From an uncultured Pedobacter sp. (GTDB taxonomy: Bacteria > Bacteroidota > Bacteroidia > Sphingobacteriales > Sphingobacteriaceae), in assembly GCF_946480185.1 (NCBI RefSeq), contig NZ_CAMLIG010000010.1, forward strand, positions 1-64,000: a DNA stretch of 64,000 bases, given 5' to 3'. The notes below the pieces were generated by a model. That model searched no databases and was not told where the DNA came from. It saw only the letters and a program-made list of their open reading frames with translations. Positions 34,599 to 43,520 of the stretch are shown here, in pieces; the first letter of the stretch is position 1; every line of letters begins with the position of its first letter. The position numbers and the translations under genes are program-made.

Positions 34599-35312
34599 CT
34601 AGTAAAGTTTGGGTTCACTATCTGAACCAGGCTCTTTACCACACAATTTCGAAATATCGGATAACGTTAATGCTCTGTCGTAAATTCTAAATTCATCGAT
34701 TTTTCCCTTTAATGGGAATGTCCCATCATATCTTCCTCCTAATTTCGCAATTACCTGATTAGGACTATATGACGGCAGTACAGTTTCTGTTGACGACATT
34801 TCTGCTACCAAGTTACAGTCAATATACAGACTTACTTTGGTATTACTTCTGGTAGCAATTACAAAGTACCATTTTTTGGCCTCTAAATTTTTTTGAGTCG
34901 ATTTAAAAAATGACGGATAATACTTGTTGTAACCTCCAAATGCCCAGCCATGCCCATCTGTAACATTATTCATAGCCTGTATATGTTGATCTCCACCTGT
35001 ATTTCCTATTGCAAAGGGCATATATTGATTGCCATAAGCTGGTAATTCATCTAAATACACCCACATACAATATGAAAAAGTATTTAATCTCAGTCTTTCT
35101 GTAGGAATTTGGATAAAGCTATCTGCACTACCAGTAAATTGATAGGCTGTATTTACTGCTCCTGATTTACCTGAAGTTAAAGTTGCATAAGGACTTACTG
35201 TACCGTTGATATTATTGCCGGAATAATCGTTAGCATTACCGTTTAAAGGATAAAACAACAGCAATCCTTTTGTTAGAGAGCTTTTTACATTAATAAACCC
35301 ATTACTTATCAC
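34599..35312 (-). CDS. LamG/concanavalin A-like lectin domain, 3' part of the split gene
   Basis: 237 residues from a GTG that overlaps the upstream stop (GTGA). After a short stretch continuing the upstream PKD unit (SNGFINVKSS), it holds one laminin-G-like jelly-roll domain: GLLLFYPLNGNANDYSGNNI, AYQFTGSADSFIQIPTERL and FSYCMWVYLDELP, ending FPLKGKIDEFRIYDRALTLS. LamG domains bind glycans or proteins on the cell surface. With no signal peptide of its own it would be exported only as part of the fused protein. Confidence 0.72.
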   Translation of the reverse strand: MISNGFINVKSSLTKGLLLFYPLNGNANDYSGNNINGTVSPYATLTSGKSGAVNTAYQFTGSADSFIQIPTERLRLNTFSYCMWVYLDELPAYGNQYMPFAIGNTGGDQHIQAMNNVTDGHGWAFGGYNKYYPSFFKSTQKNLEAKKWYFVIATRSNTKVSLYIDCNLVAEMSSTETVLPSYSPNQVIAKLGGRYDGTFPLKGKIDEFRIYDRALTLSDISKLCGKEPGSDSEPKLY

Positions 35313-35893
35313 AGAGTCATTTTTGATTTTGAACTTACTACTAATTTCACATCATAATTACCGGATCTGTCATATGTAATTACCGGATTTTTTTGAGATG
35401 ACTTAGAAGGATTACCTCCGTTAAAAGTCCAGTCATAAACTACATCCGGATCTGATGATTGACTTAAATTTGAAAAAGTAACACTTTCATCTTCAAAGAT
35501 AGATTTGTTTTGGCTATCAAACTTCGCTGAAATTGTATCTTTTCCTGCTGGAGATTTTACGTTAACGAATGAATTGTTTGTTACTGAATCTTTTTTTGAT
35601 TTTGAAATCACCACAAGCTTAACATCATAATTTCCAAATTTACTATAGTAAACTGTCGGGTTTTTTTGTGAAGATTTGAACGGAGTGCCACCTACAAATG
35701 TCCACTCATAAGTAACATTTTGGTCAGATGATTTGCTTAAATTTATAAATTCTACACTATCCCCCTCATTTATGAACTTAACCTGACTGTCAAAATTAAC
35801 CTCAATAACCGGATCTTCCTTTTTAAGCTTTTCCTTTTTTGTACAAAAAGAAAAAAGCATAGCTATAAGTAAGAAAAAAAATACTTTTTTCAT
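35309..35893 (-). CDS. PKD-repeat lipoprotein, 5' part of the split gene
   Basis: 194 residues with an N-terminal lipoprotein signal (Cys 17, MLFSFC, a slightly atypical lipobox). Two PKD-like units of about 85 residues are clear: VEFINLSKSSDQNVTYEWTF with NPTVYYSKFGNYDVKLVVIS, and VTFSNLSQSSDPDVVYDWTF with NPVITYDRSGNYDVKLVVSS. It ends prematurely just after the second unit with Met-Thr-Leu. PKD units are surface-adhesion or spacer modules. Together with the downstream frame it forms one PKD-PKD-LamG protein. Confidence 0.75.
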   Translation of the reverse strand: MKKVFFFLLIAMLFSFCTKKEKLKKEDPVIEVNFDSQVKFINEGDSVEFINLSKSSDQNVTYEWTFVGGTPFKSSQKNPTVYYSKFGNYDVKLVVISKSKKDSVTNNSFVNVKSPAGKDTISAKFDSQNKSIFEDESVTFSNLSQSSDPDVVYDWTFNGGNPSKSSQKNPVITYDRSGNYDVKLVVSSKSKMTL

Positions 35894-35953
35894 ATTAACT
35901 TTTTATAATACTTTACAAGATACAATAATTGTAATTAAAAAGCATTTATAATT

Positions 35954-35961
35954 TATATTTG
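35954..35961 (+). promoter_or_regulatory. -7 box of the glycan cluster promoter
   Basis: TATATTTG matches TAnnTTTG exactly, with a TTG at 35929-35931 some 22 bases upstream. The gene start at 35979 leaves a leader of about 13 bases. Confidence 0.5.
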
Positions 35962-35978
35962 CAAACAATATATTTTCG

Positions 35979-36659
35979 ATGGCTAGCAACAGATTAAAAC
36001 CTACAATATTTTCTTCTAGATATGTTCATTTAAGCAAACTCAGAAATGAAACCCTTAACTGCTTAAATGTTTTGACTAAGAATAATAAAAATCAACTTTT
36101 GGTTGATTTTGGTTGTGGAGACATGCCTTATAAATCTGTGATTGAGCCAAAAGTTGGCAAATACTTGGGGGTTGATTTAGAAATGAACCCTTTGGCAGAA
36201 CATCACATTGATTTTGACAGCAAAACCACGTTAGCAGACAACTTTTGCGACATTATATTATCAAACCAGGTTTTAGAACACGTTGATTCGCCGGCGGGTT
36301 ATTTACAAGAAGCTTATCGAATTTTAAAACCCGGCGGAAGTATGATAATTACAACACATGGTTACTGGTACTATCACCCTACGCCTAATGATTATTGGCG
36401 GTGGACGAGTGCGGGGTTACGCAAAACTATAGAAAAAGAAGGATTCAACGTTCAATCTTTTTTCGGGATAATGGGCCTAGCCGCAAGTGGAATACAGCTT
36501 TTCCAAGATGCAATTATTAATAAACTTCCGAAGTTTTTTGTGCCTCCAACTTCACTAATTATGCAAAGCTTAATTCTCTTGTTTGATAAAATACATAGTC
36601 AGACACAACGCAACAGGGATGCTTCGCTATATGTAGTAGTTGTTACTAAACCGGCCTAG
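35979..36659 (+). CDS. class I SAM-dependent methyltransferase
   Basis: 226 residues. Motif I is LLVDFGCGDMPYKSVIEP (about residues 44-61), followed by GVDLEMNPLAEHH, the DIILSNQVLEHVDSPAGYL motif (about 87-105) and ILKPGGSMIITTHGYW, the standard methyltransferase-11 pattern. It is the first gene of a sugar/glycan cluster and would methylate a glycan, lipid or precursor there. The acceptor is unknown. Confidence 0.82.
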   Translation: MASNRLKPTIFSSRYVHLSKLRNETLNCLNVLTKNNKNQLLVDFGCGDMPYKSVIEPKVGKYLGVDLEMNPLAEHHIDFDSKTTLADNFCDIILSNQVLEHVDSPAGYLQEAYRILKPGGSMIITTHGYWYYHPTPNDYWRWTSAGLRKTIEKEGFNVQSFFGIMGLAASGIQLFQDAIINKLPKFFVPPTSLIMQSLILLFDKIHSQTQRNRDASLYVVVVTKPA

Positions 36660-36662
36660 CAT

Positions 36663-37784
36663 TTGTCTTATAATCTCTGCATCATAAAGCCGAATCAAGA
36701 GGTTTATTCAGAAACCTTCATTCAAAATCATATTGATTTTTTGGAAGGCAATAAGTCGGTTTTATTTGGTGGCGATTTCCCCTTGTTTAAACCAGATGGC
36801 AGGTATCTTATTAGTTCAAAAATAAACCTGCTCATTTATCTTATTCAAAAAAGAATATTTAAACAAACAGACATTAGCGTTAGAAATAAAGCCTTAATCC
36901 GTTTTTTTCAATCCAATAAAATTGATGTAGTGTTAGCAGAATACGGCATGGTGGGCGCTTCTATTTATAAAGCCTGCAAAGCGGCAAAGGTGCCGTTAGT
37001 CATTCATTTCCACGGCGCAGATGCGCACCATAAACCTACCATTGCAAAATATATTAACAGATATAAGGATTCTTTCATGTACGCCAGCAACATTATGGCA
37101 GTTTCGCAATTTATGGCAGATGCGCTAATTGCGTTGGGCGCCCCGAAAGAGAAACTGATTTTAAATCCATACGGGGTTAATTTAGATGAATTTAAAACCA
37201 TGGAAAAAGAGAGAACTCCACTAACTTTACTTTTTGTAGGTAGATTTGTAGAAAAAAAGTCGCCTGATATTTTAATAAAAGCATTTGCAAAGGTAAAAAA
37301 ACAAGTGCCAGAAGCTCATCTGATTATGGCTGGTGAAGGGCCACTGTGGACAGAATCAAAACTATTGGCGACACAATTGGGATTAATTGATGATATTGAA
37401 TTTCCGGGTGTTTATACGCATCAGCGAGTAAAAGAGGAGATGCAAAACGTGAGAGCATTTGTACAACATTCTGTAGTTACCGCTGATGGTGATTGTGAGG
37501 GTACGCCTAACAGTATTTTGGAAGCTTCAGCGAGTGGTTTGCCGGTAATATCTACGTATCACGCTGGGATTAGGGAAGCTGTTATTCATCAAAAAACAGG
37601 TCTTTTGTGTAATGAACGGGACATAGATTCATTTGCAGAAAATATGATTGCTGTTTTAGAAAACGAAAATTACGCGAAAGAATTGGGAAGAAACGGCGCC
37701 CAACATATCCGCCTTAATTATAATTTGAAATCAAGAATATCCAATTTAGATGTAATTCTTAAGAACGCTATAAACAAAAAATGA
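36663..37784 (+). CDS. group 1 glycosyltransferase (GT4-like)
   Basis: 373 residues from a TTG 3 bases after the previous stop. The N-terminal half has HFHGADAHHKPTIAKYINRY, and the C-terminal half has the GT4 donor-binding features RFVEKKSPDILIKAFAKVKK, GEGPLWTESKLLATQLGL and the E-x7-E motif EGTPNSILEASASGLPVIST. It would add a nucleotide-sugar-derived residue to a surface glycan in the cytoplasm. It overlaps the next gene by 4 bases (ATGA), so the cluster is translationally coupled. Confidence 0.9.
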   Translation: MSYNLCIIKPNQEVYSETFIQNHIDFLEGNKSVLFGGDFPLFKPDGRYLISSKINLLIYLIQKRIFKQTDISVRNKALIRFFQSNKIDVVLAEYGMVGASIYKACKAAKVPLVIHFHGADAHHKPTIAKYINRYKDSFMYASNIMAVSQFMADALIALGAPKEKLILNPYGVNLDEFKTMEKERTPLTLLFVGRFVEKKSPDILIKAFAKVKKQVPEAHLIMAGEGPLWTESKLLATQLGLIDDIEFPGVYTHQRVKEEMQNVRAFVQHSVVTADGDCEGTPNSILEASASGLPVISTYHAGIREAVIHQKTGLLCNERDIDSFAENMIAVLENENYAKELGRNGAQHIRLNYNLKSRISNLDVILKNAINKK

Positions 37785-38545
37785 TCAGAAAACTTATTCA
37801 AAATATCCTAAAAAAGAATGGATATGAAATTATTAAACGTAATGTGAGATTGGATAATGACGGCTTGCCAGTAGATTTTGACACACAAACTAAGCGTATA
37901 ATTAAAAATACCAGACCATTTACTTTAACCTCACCAGAACGCATAGCATCTTTGGTTAACGCCGTCCAATACATCAGCACAAGCGGTATAAATGGAGACA
38001 TCGTAGAATGTGGCGTTTGGAAGGGAGGAAGTAGCATGGCGGCCATTAAAAGTTTGATTGAAGCTGGCGACCTAACTCGTAATATCTATTTATACGATAC
38101 TTACGAGGGAATGTCTGCCCCAACTGAAGATGATAAAGCGGTCGATGGAGAATCAGCTGAAGAAATGTTAAAGAAAAATGACATTAACGACGCTACTTCT
38201 GTTTGGTGCTATTCTTCAATTGATGAGGTTAAACAAAATATAGCCACACTTAATTACCCATCAGAAAAAATTCATTTTGTAAAAGGGAAAGTGGAAGATA
38301 CAATTCCAGCTACTATGCCACAAAAAATTGCTATTCTAAGGTTAGACACCGATTGGTACGAATCTACCAAACATGAATTAGAGCATCTTTTTCCGCTTTT
38401 GGTAAGTGGTGGCGTTTTAATTATTGATGATTACGGACATTGGGAAGGTGCAAGAAAAGCTGTTGATGAATACATTGCAAAAAACAATTTAAAAATTCTG
38501 TTAAACAGAATTGACTATACCGGAAGAATAGCCGTTAAACCGTAA
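37781..38545 (+). CDS. TylF/MycF-family O-methyltransferase
   Basis: 254 residues. The region GINGDIVECGVWKGGSSMAA (about residues 67-86) and the later DTYEGMSAPTEDDKAVDG, ILRLDTDWYESTKHELEHLF and LIIDDYGHWEGARKAVDEY are hallmarks of the TylF (macrocin O-methyltransferase) family, metal-dependent enzymes that methylate sugar hydroxyls. In this cluster it would methylate a glycan. It starts on the ATGA overlap with the glycosyltransferase. Confidence 0.9.
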   Translation: MIRKLIQNILKKNGYEIIKRNVRLDNDGLPVDFDTQTKRIIKNTRPFTLTSPERIASLVNAVQYISTSGINGDIVECGVWKGGSSMAAIKSLIEAGDLTRNIYLYDTYEGMSAPTEDDKAVDGESAEEMLKKNDINDATSVWCYSSIDEVKQNIATLNYPSEKIHFVKGKVEDTIPATMPQKIAILRLDTDWYESTKHELEHLFPLLVSGGVLIIDDYGHWEGARKAVDEYIAKNNLKILLNRIDYTGRIAVKP

Positions 38546-38550
38546 AACCA

Positions 38551-40038
38551 TTGAATCTATTAAAAAAACAAGGCTTTTACAATAGCATAACTCTTTACAT
38601 TGGTACTGGGCTGGGCTTTTTTAACCTGATTATTTTATTCCAGCGTTCCTTTACTGCAGAGCAAATCGGCTTTTTTGGTCTACTTATTTCGGTTAGCTTG
38701 CTTTACACACAAGTTGCCGCAATAGGGTTTAGTAGTGTAATAACCCGTTACTTTCCTTATTTTAAATCAGAAGATCTTAAACACCATGGTTTCCCTACCT
38801 ATGTTTTTAAAATAACCGGTATTGGCTTTTTAGTAGTAACCTGCTTTTATGTTTTCGGAAAAGAGTTTATTATTGATTTTAAATCGCACAATAAAGGCTT
38901 TACTTATTACTACCAATATTATTATATCATTATTCCAGTTGCCCTTTTTACGCTCTGGTACAACCTTGCCGAAACTTTTTCACGCACTAGCTATTATAAT
39001 ATTTTACCCGCTTTTTTGCGAGAAGTCGGACTAAAAATTTTTACAACCATAGGTGTAGTTTTGGTTTATTTTCAAATACTACAGTATCAGCAATTTATAT
39101 TTTGGTACGTGGCGGCCAATGCAATTATCTTGGTTCTGTTGCTCCTTTATCTAAAAAAATTAGATCTGCTGAGGTTTAAAACTATCCAGAAACCTGTAAA
39201 AGAAAAATCGTCAGAAATTTTAAAGTACGGTGTATATTCAATGTTAGCTAGCAGTTCAATTACTATGGTGCAAAACATTGATACCATTATGCTGAAAGTT
39301 TACACCAGCGAAAAAATGGTTGGATATTACTTTACACTATTTGCAATGGCGCTGGTAATAAGTTTGCCCGCAAAAGCCTTAGGAACCACATCTTACCAAA
39401 TTATTGCCGATGCGTGGAAAACGGATGACTTAAAAAAAATTAACAAAATTTATAGTAAAACGTCCTTAGTTCAATTTATTGTTGGTACTTTATTGCTAAT
39501 TGGCCTAATTGCAAACTGGCAAAATATTCTGGTAGTGTTAAAGAAACCAGAATACGCAGATTTTTACTATGTTTTTTTGGTGATTGGAGTAGGTTTTTTG
39601 TGTGATATTACAGGCGGTTTAAACGGCGCAATCATCAGCTTCTCTAAAAACTATAAAATTGTAATGTATATTTTACTACTTGCTGCCGGTTTATGTACTT
39701 TACTTAATATCTTATTTATTCCAAGATTTGGCATTATAGGCGCTGCTTTTGCATATACTCTTACCACAATGGCGCTAAATTTTTTCTATTGGGCGTATTT
39801 AGTTATCAAATACAAACTACAACCATTTAGTTTTGCTTTTATTAAAGTGATTTTAGTGGGTTTAACCGTACTTTTAATAGGGATTTATGTTCCGTACTTA
39901 AACAATTTTTTTGTTGATGTAATAATAAGATCAGGTATAATGACTGTTGTGTATTTAGCGATGATTTATTACCTAAACATTTCAACAGATATTACAGAAG
40001 CTATCCATCAAATTCTTCTGAAATTTAAAAAACAATAA
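38551..40038 (+). CDS. polysaccharide flippase-like membrane protein (Wzx/MATE superfamily)
   Basis: 495 residues from a TTG start, 5 bases after the methyltransferase. Twelve to fourteen TM helices are visible in total, including the opening GFYNSITLYIGTGLGFFNLI and internal SMLASSSITMVQNIDTIMLK. This is the polysaccharide-biosynthesis (RfbX/Wzx) type, which flips lipid-linked oligosaccharides across the inner membrane. It is the export step of the glycan cluster. Confidence 0.88.
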   Translation: MNLLKKQGFYNSITLYIGTGLGFFNLIILFQRSFTAEQIGFFGLLISVSLLYTQVAAIGFSSVITRYFPYFKSEDLKHHGFPTYVFKITGIGFLVVTCFYVFGKEFIIDFKSHNKGFTYYYQYYYIIIPVALFTLWYNLAETFSRTSYYNILPAFLREVGLKIFTTIGVVLVYFQILQYQQFIFWYVAANAIILVLLLLYLKKLDLLRFKTIQKPVKEKSSEILKYGVYSMLASSSITMVQNIDTIMLKVYTSEKMVGYYFTLFAMALVISLPAKALGTTSYQIIADAWKTDDLKKINKIYSKTSLVQFIVGTLLLIGLIANWQNILVVLKKPEYADFYYVFLVIGVGFLCDITGGLNGAIISFSKNYKIVMYILLLAAGLCTLLNILFIPRFGIIGAAFAYTLTTMALNFFYWAYLVIKYKLQPFSFAFIKVILVGLTVLLIGIYVPYLNNFFVDVIIRSGIMTVVYLAMIYYLNISTDITEAIHQILLKFKKQ

Positions 40039-40045
40039 AATAGAA

Positions 40046-40948
40046 ATGAGCAGTTTAGCACCCATTGCACTTTTTGTTTACAACCGGCCAGATCATACCC
40101 GCCAAACCATAGAATCGCTAAAGGCAAATGATTTAGCCGCAGAAAGTGATTTTTTTATTTTTGCGGACGGAGCGAAATCAGAAAAAGACGAAAAGGCGGT
40201 TCAGCAAGTTGCAGAATATATTGCAACGGTTGACGGGTTTAAAACCGTTACTATTGTTAAGCAAGAAAAAAACCTTGGTCTTGCAAACTCTATCATTAAC
40301 GGCGTTACGCGTTTAAGCAATACCTACGGAAAGTTTATGGTTTTTGAGGATGACTTAATTTGCTCTCCGCATACTTTAACTTACCTTAACGAAGCGTTAG
40401 AACACTATAAAAACGAAGACCGAGTTCTACATATCTGCGCTTCTATGCATCCGCTAAAATTAGAGAATGACATGCCCGAAACGTTTTTATACCGAGCGCC
40501 ACACAGCTGTGGCTGGGCCAGTTGGAAAAGAGCATGGGACAAATTTAACCCGGATATTGATGATCTGATTTTGCAATTTGATGAACAGAAAATCAAGGAT
40601 TTTACTTTCGATGGAAAGATGAATTTTTGGAAGCAGATGAACGATTTTAAAAATGGAAAAAACAATTCATGGGCAATTAGATGGTATGCCTCCGTTTTTT
40701 TAAACAAAGGATTGGCGTTAAACGTAACTCATTCATTAATCAAAAACATTGGACATGACGGTTCTGGCGTTCATTCGAACATTGAAAACACTTACGATGT
40801 AGAAATTTATCCAGATCCGATCAAATATTTTCCGAAAGAAATTGAAGAAAATAAGCGTATGTACAATGTGGTAAAGAATTTTTACGCCAACCGCAAAGGA
40901 AGTTGGCTGGATAGAGGAATTAGGTTTCTGCGCAAGCAACTAGCCTAA
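40046..40948 (+). CDS. GT2-like/HlpA-like glycosyltransferase
   Basis: 300 residues. The start LAPIALFVYNRPDHTRQTIE is typical of the small GT2-like family (sometimes called hemolytic protein HlpA-like). Further motifs are FFIFADGAKSEKDEKAV and KFMVFEDDLICSPHTLTYLN, where the DxD-like Glu-Asp-Asp binds the sugar nucleotide, and CGWASWKRAWDKFNPDIDD. It probably transfers a sugar onto the cluster's glycan. Last gene of this cluster, 26 bases before anmK. Confidence 0.82.
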   Translation: MSSLAPIALFVYNRPDHTRQTIESLKANDLAAESDFFIFADGAKSEKDEKAVQQVAEYIATVDGFKTVTIVKQEKNLGLANSIINGVTRLSNTYGKFMVFEDDLICSPHTLTYLNEALEHYKNEDRVLHICASMHPLKLENDMPETFLYRAPHSCGWASWKRAWDKFNPDIDDLILQFDEQKIKDFTFDGKMNFWKQMNDFKNGKNNSWAIRWYASVFLNKGLALNVTHSLIKNIGHDGSGVHSNIENTYDVEIYPDPIKYFPKEIEENKRMYNVVKNFYANRKGSWLDRGIRFLRKQLA

Positions 40949-40974
40949 AATGCCGAACATTACAACGTTTTAAA

Positions 40975-42159
40975 ATGAAAAACTGCATTTCTAAACTCCA
41001 TTCTATTGCCAAAAAACCAGAACGGTTAATTATCGGGCTCATGTCTGGCACTTCCTTAGATGGTTTGGATATCGCTTTATGCAGAATAAAAGGAACGGGG
41101 TTGGCAACAGAAGCAGAAATTCTTCACTTCGAAACCATTACTTATCATCAATCATTTAAAAATGAAATCAAACAAATCTGCTTTAAAAAGCAGGTTGATT
41201 TAGAAAAACTTTGTTTGCTTAACGCAGAAATAGCAAGATTACATGGAAATTTGATTAAGCAATTTTTAGAAGCAAGAAACATAAAATCCGAAAACATTGA
41301 TTTAATTGCCAGCCACGGGCAAACTGTTTTCCACTCTCCAAAAAAATTAAGAAAACCGGATGAATACGGAAATGCCACTTTACAAATTGGCGATGCGGAT
41401 CAAATTGCCGTTATTACGGGAATCATTACCTTATCAGATTTCCGACAAAAAAATATTGCTGAAGGAAATGAAGGTGCGCCATTGGCAATTTACGGCGATT
41501 ATCTGCTCTTCAAATCCGATACAGAAAATCGCATATTATTAAATATCGGAGGAATTGCAAACTTTACTTTCCTGAAATCAAGTGAACCGTTCCAAAATAT
41601 TATAAGTACTGATGCTGGCCCTGGAAATACTTTGATGGACCAATACGTAAGCGATAACTTTGAAAATCAAGGTTATGATAAAAATGCAGACATCGCTTTA
41701 AAAGGAAAAGTTGACGAAACACTTTTGAATGCTTTGCTAGATCATCCGTTTTTTGAGAATGAAATACCAAAAACTACCGGTCCCGAACTTTTTAACCTAC
41801 TTTATCTAAAAAATGCCGTACAAAAAACAAAAAGACAGGATTTATCCCATCCAGATATTTTGGCAACATTAAATAGATTTACTGCTTGTGGCATTGCAAT
41901 CTCAATAAAAAAAGCAAATTGCCCTGCTGATTCAGTTGTTTATTTAAGCGGAGGTGGAGCAAATAACCCTTTATTAATCAAAAATTTAACAGCACTATTA
42001 CCTACATTAACTTTCAAAAATTTAACAGAATTGGGCATAAATCCCGATGCAAAAGAGGCTTTGCTTTTTGCCATTCTGGCTAACGAAACCGTAGCCGGCA
42101 ACGAGCATATTTTCGGGAAGGATTCACTCAGTATGGGCAAAATAAGCCTGCCCCAATAG
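40975..42159 (+). CDS. anmK: anhydro-N-acetylmuramic acid kinase
   Basis: 394 residues. The N-terminal signature IIGLMSGTSLDGLDIALCRI (about residues 18-37), the middle segments LIASHGQTVFHSPK and FRQKNIAEGNEGAPLAIYGD, plus LLNIGGIANFTF, FQNIISTDAGPGNTLMDQYV and YLSGGGANNPLLIKNL match the AnmK family. It phosphorylates 1,6-anhydro-MurNAc from peptidoglycan turnover, allowing its re-use. With the glucosaminidases and PBP4 upstream it links the region to cell-wall recycling, though they are not in one operon. Confidence 0.93.
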   Translation: MKNCISKLHSIAKKPERLIIGLMSGTSLDGLDIALCRIKGTGLATEAEILHFETITYHQSFKNEIKQICFKKQVDLEKLCLLNAEIARLHGNLIKQFLEARNIKSENIDLIASHGQTVFHSPKKLRKPDEYGNATLQIGDADQIAVITGIITLSDFRQKNIAEGNEGAPLAIYGDYLLFKSDTENRILLNIGGIANFTFLKSSEPFQNIISTDAGPGNTLMDQYVSDNFENQGYDKNADIALKGKVDETLLNALLDHPFFENEIPKTTGPELFNLLYLKNAVQKTKRQDLSHPDILATLNRFTACGIAISIKKANCPADSVVYLSGGGANNPLLIKNLTALLPTLTFKNLTELGINPDAKEALLFAILANETVAGNEHIFGKDSLSMGKISLPQ

Positions 42160-42204
42160 CGCTAAAAATTATGAATCATTTCACTTAATGTATTGTATAT
42201 TTTC

Positions 42205-42212
42205 TATTTTTG
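42205..42212 (+). promoter_or_regulatory. -7 box of the acyl cassette
   Basis: TATTTTTG matches TAnnTTTG exactly, 28 bases before the GTG start at 42241. No good -33 box was found, so the promoter call is tentative. Confidence 0.4.
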
Positions 42213-42240
42213 AAATATCATAAAAACTAAAGAAATATTT

Positions 42241-42966
42241 GTGGGTAAACCAAAGGTGTTAATTACAGGGGCAAGCAAGGGTTTAGGCCTAGCAATGGCT
42301 AAAAAATTAAATGATGATTACTGTTTAATTTTACACGCTTCAAAAGCAGAAAACATTCAAGAGGAGCTAACAGAAGGCAATTTTGTTTTAGCCGCAGATT
42401 TATCAAACCCTAATGAGTTAAAAGAATTTTGCAAGCAATTGAAAACTCAACATGGCGATGATTTATACGCCGTGGTAAATAACGCAGGTCTTTCTTTAGA
42501 TAAACCGCTCACTTTTCAGCCCGAAAAAGATATTGATACCATGCTGGCGGTTAACTTAAAAGCGCCTATCCTTATTTCAAAAACTGTTGCTAAGATTTTC
42601 GGCTTAAAAGGTAAAGGCGTAATTATCAACGTAAGTTCTTGCGTTGCCGAAACCGGGAATGCTTTTCAGTCGGTTTATGCCGCCACAAAAGCGGGGTTAA
42701 TTGCATTTTCAAAATCTTTAGCAAAAGAGGTTGGGGTACTTTATCATGATCATCAGATCCGGGTTTTAAGTATTTCGCCAGGGTTTATTCAAACCCCAAT
42801 GACGGATGCAATCCCGGAAACGGAAAAAGAAAAATACTTAAAAATGATTCCTGCCCAAAGGTTTGGCAATGCCGATGAAATTGCAGAAACGGTAGCTTTT
42901 TTACTTTCTGATAAAGCATCGTACATCAACGGAAGCAATATTGACATTAACGGAGGACTCTTCTAA
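42241..42966 (+). CDS. FabG-like 3-oxoacyl-ACP reductase (SDR)
   Basis: 241 residues from a GTG start. The nucleotide-binding motif LITGASKGLGLA, the NNAG motif VVNNAGLSLDKP, Ser in INVSSCVAETG and the catalytic YxxxK as Tyr146-Ala-Ala-Thr-Lys150 are intact. The end, KASYINGSNIDINGGLF, is typical of FabG. It would reduce the beta-keto group of an ACP-bound acyl chain with NADPH. The stop overlaps the next start by one base (TAATG). It is the first gene of a six-gene cassette. Confidence 0.88.
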   Translation: MGKPKVLITGASKGLGLAMAKKLNDDYCLILHASKAENIQEELTEGNFVLAADLSNPNELKEFCKQLKTQHGDDLYAVVNNAGLSLDKPLTFQPEKDIDTMLAVNLKAPILISKTVAKIFGLKGKGVIINVSSCVAETGNAFQSVYAATKAGLIAFSKSLAKEVGVLYHDHQIRVLSISPGFIQTPMTDAIPETEKEKYLKMIPAQRFGNADEIAETVAFLLSDKASYINGSNIDINGGLF

Positions 42967-43514
42967 TGGGAAATTTGATTGGAACTTTGCCAAAAGACAT
43001 GCTTTTACATGGCCCAACAAAGCGTTTGCTGGATAATTACCACTGGCATGAACCTAAAGTTGGTATTGTTGCCAGTTATACGCCAACGGAATTTGATGTA
43101 AACGATCATTTTGGTGTTTTTAGAGGGGTTGATCAAATTGAAGCTTTCGCACAGGCAACTATCGTTTCTTGCGCTACTTTTTTAGAGTGCCAAAAACAAA
43201 ATTGTAAACCAGAAGATTTAAAAGATAAATTTGTGCCTGCATTTATTAGCGTAGGAAATGTGTATTTTCATAACTATGTAGCAGCCGGTGAAACATTTGT
43301 TAGCCTAGGCAAAATAAAATTTTTTAAGTTTAGGCAAATGGTTGCCGATGGCCGAATTTATAAAGTGGCAAAAGGATTAGATTTAGATGCTTATTTTAGC
43401 GATTTCAACGAAACAAAACTAGATAATTACCAATTAAGTGAAGATTTTACCTTAGTAGCAGAGCTATTTGACATTACTGGTAGAGCTTTAAAAAAGGAGA
43501 TATTCACACAATAG
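42966..43514 (+). CDS. FabZ-like hotdog-fold dehydratase
   Basis: 182 residues. The hotdog active-site segments are visible: DVNDHFGVFRGVDQIEAFAQ, with a His and a Glu at the positions of the FabZ catalytic pair, and FVSLGKIKFFKFRQMVADG. It would remove water from a 3-hydroxyacyl-ACP. The sequence is diverged from housekeeping FabZ, lacking the usual HFPxxP run, so it belongs to a specialised branch. It is between the ketoreductase and the ACP in the cassette. Confidence 0.78.
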   Translation: MGNLIGTLPKDMLLHGPTKRLLDNYHWHEPKVGIVASYTPTEFDVNDHFGVFRGVDQIEAFAQATIVSCATFLECQKQNCKPEDLKDKFVPAFISVGNVYFHNYVAAGETFVSLGKIKFFKFRQMVADGRIYKVAKGLDLDAYFSDFNETKLDNYQLSEDFTLVAELFDITGRALKKEIFTQ

Positions 43515-43520
43515 AACAAC

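Larger units (their letters stand above)
34599..35893 (-). pseudogene. PKD-PKD-LamG lipoprotein gene split by a frameshift
   Basis: The two open frames listed separately below read as one protein if one A is restored in the five-A run at 35320-35324 on the minus strand. The second PKD unit ends SSKSK then switches frame; in the other frame the sequence continues as Asn-Asp-Ser-Val-Ile-Ser-Asn-Gly, matching the same place in the first unit (KDSVTNNSFVNVKS). The whole would be about 430 residues: lipoprotein signal, two PKD-like units and a C-terminal LamG-like lectin domain. Cause unknown: mutation, phase variation or read error. Confidence 0.7.
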
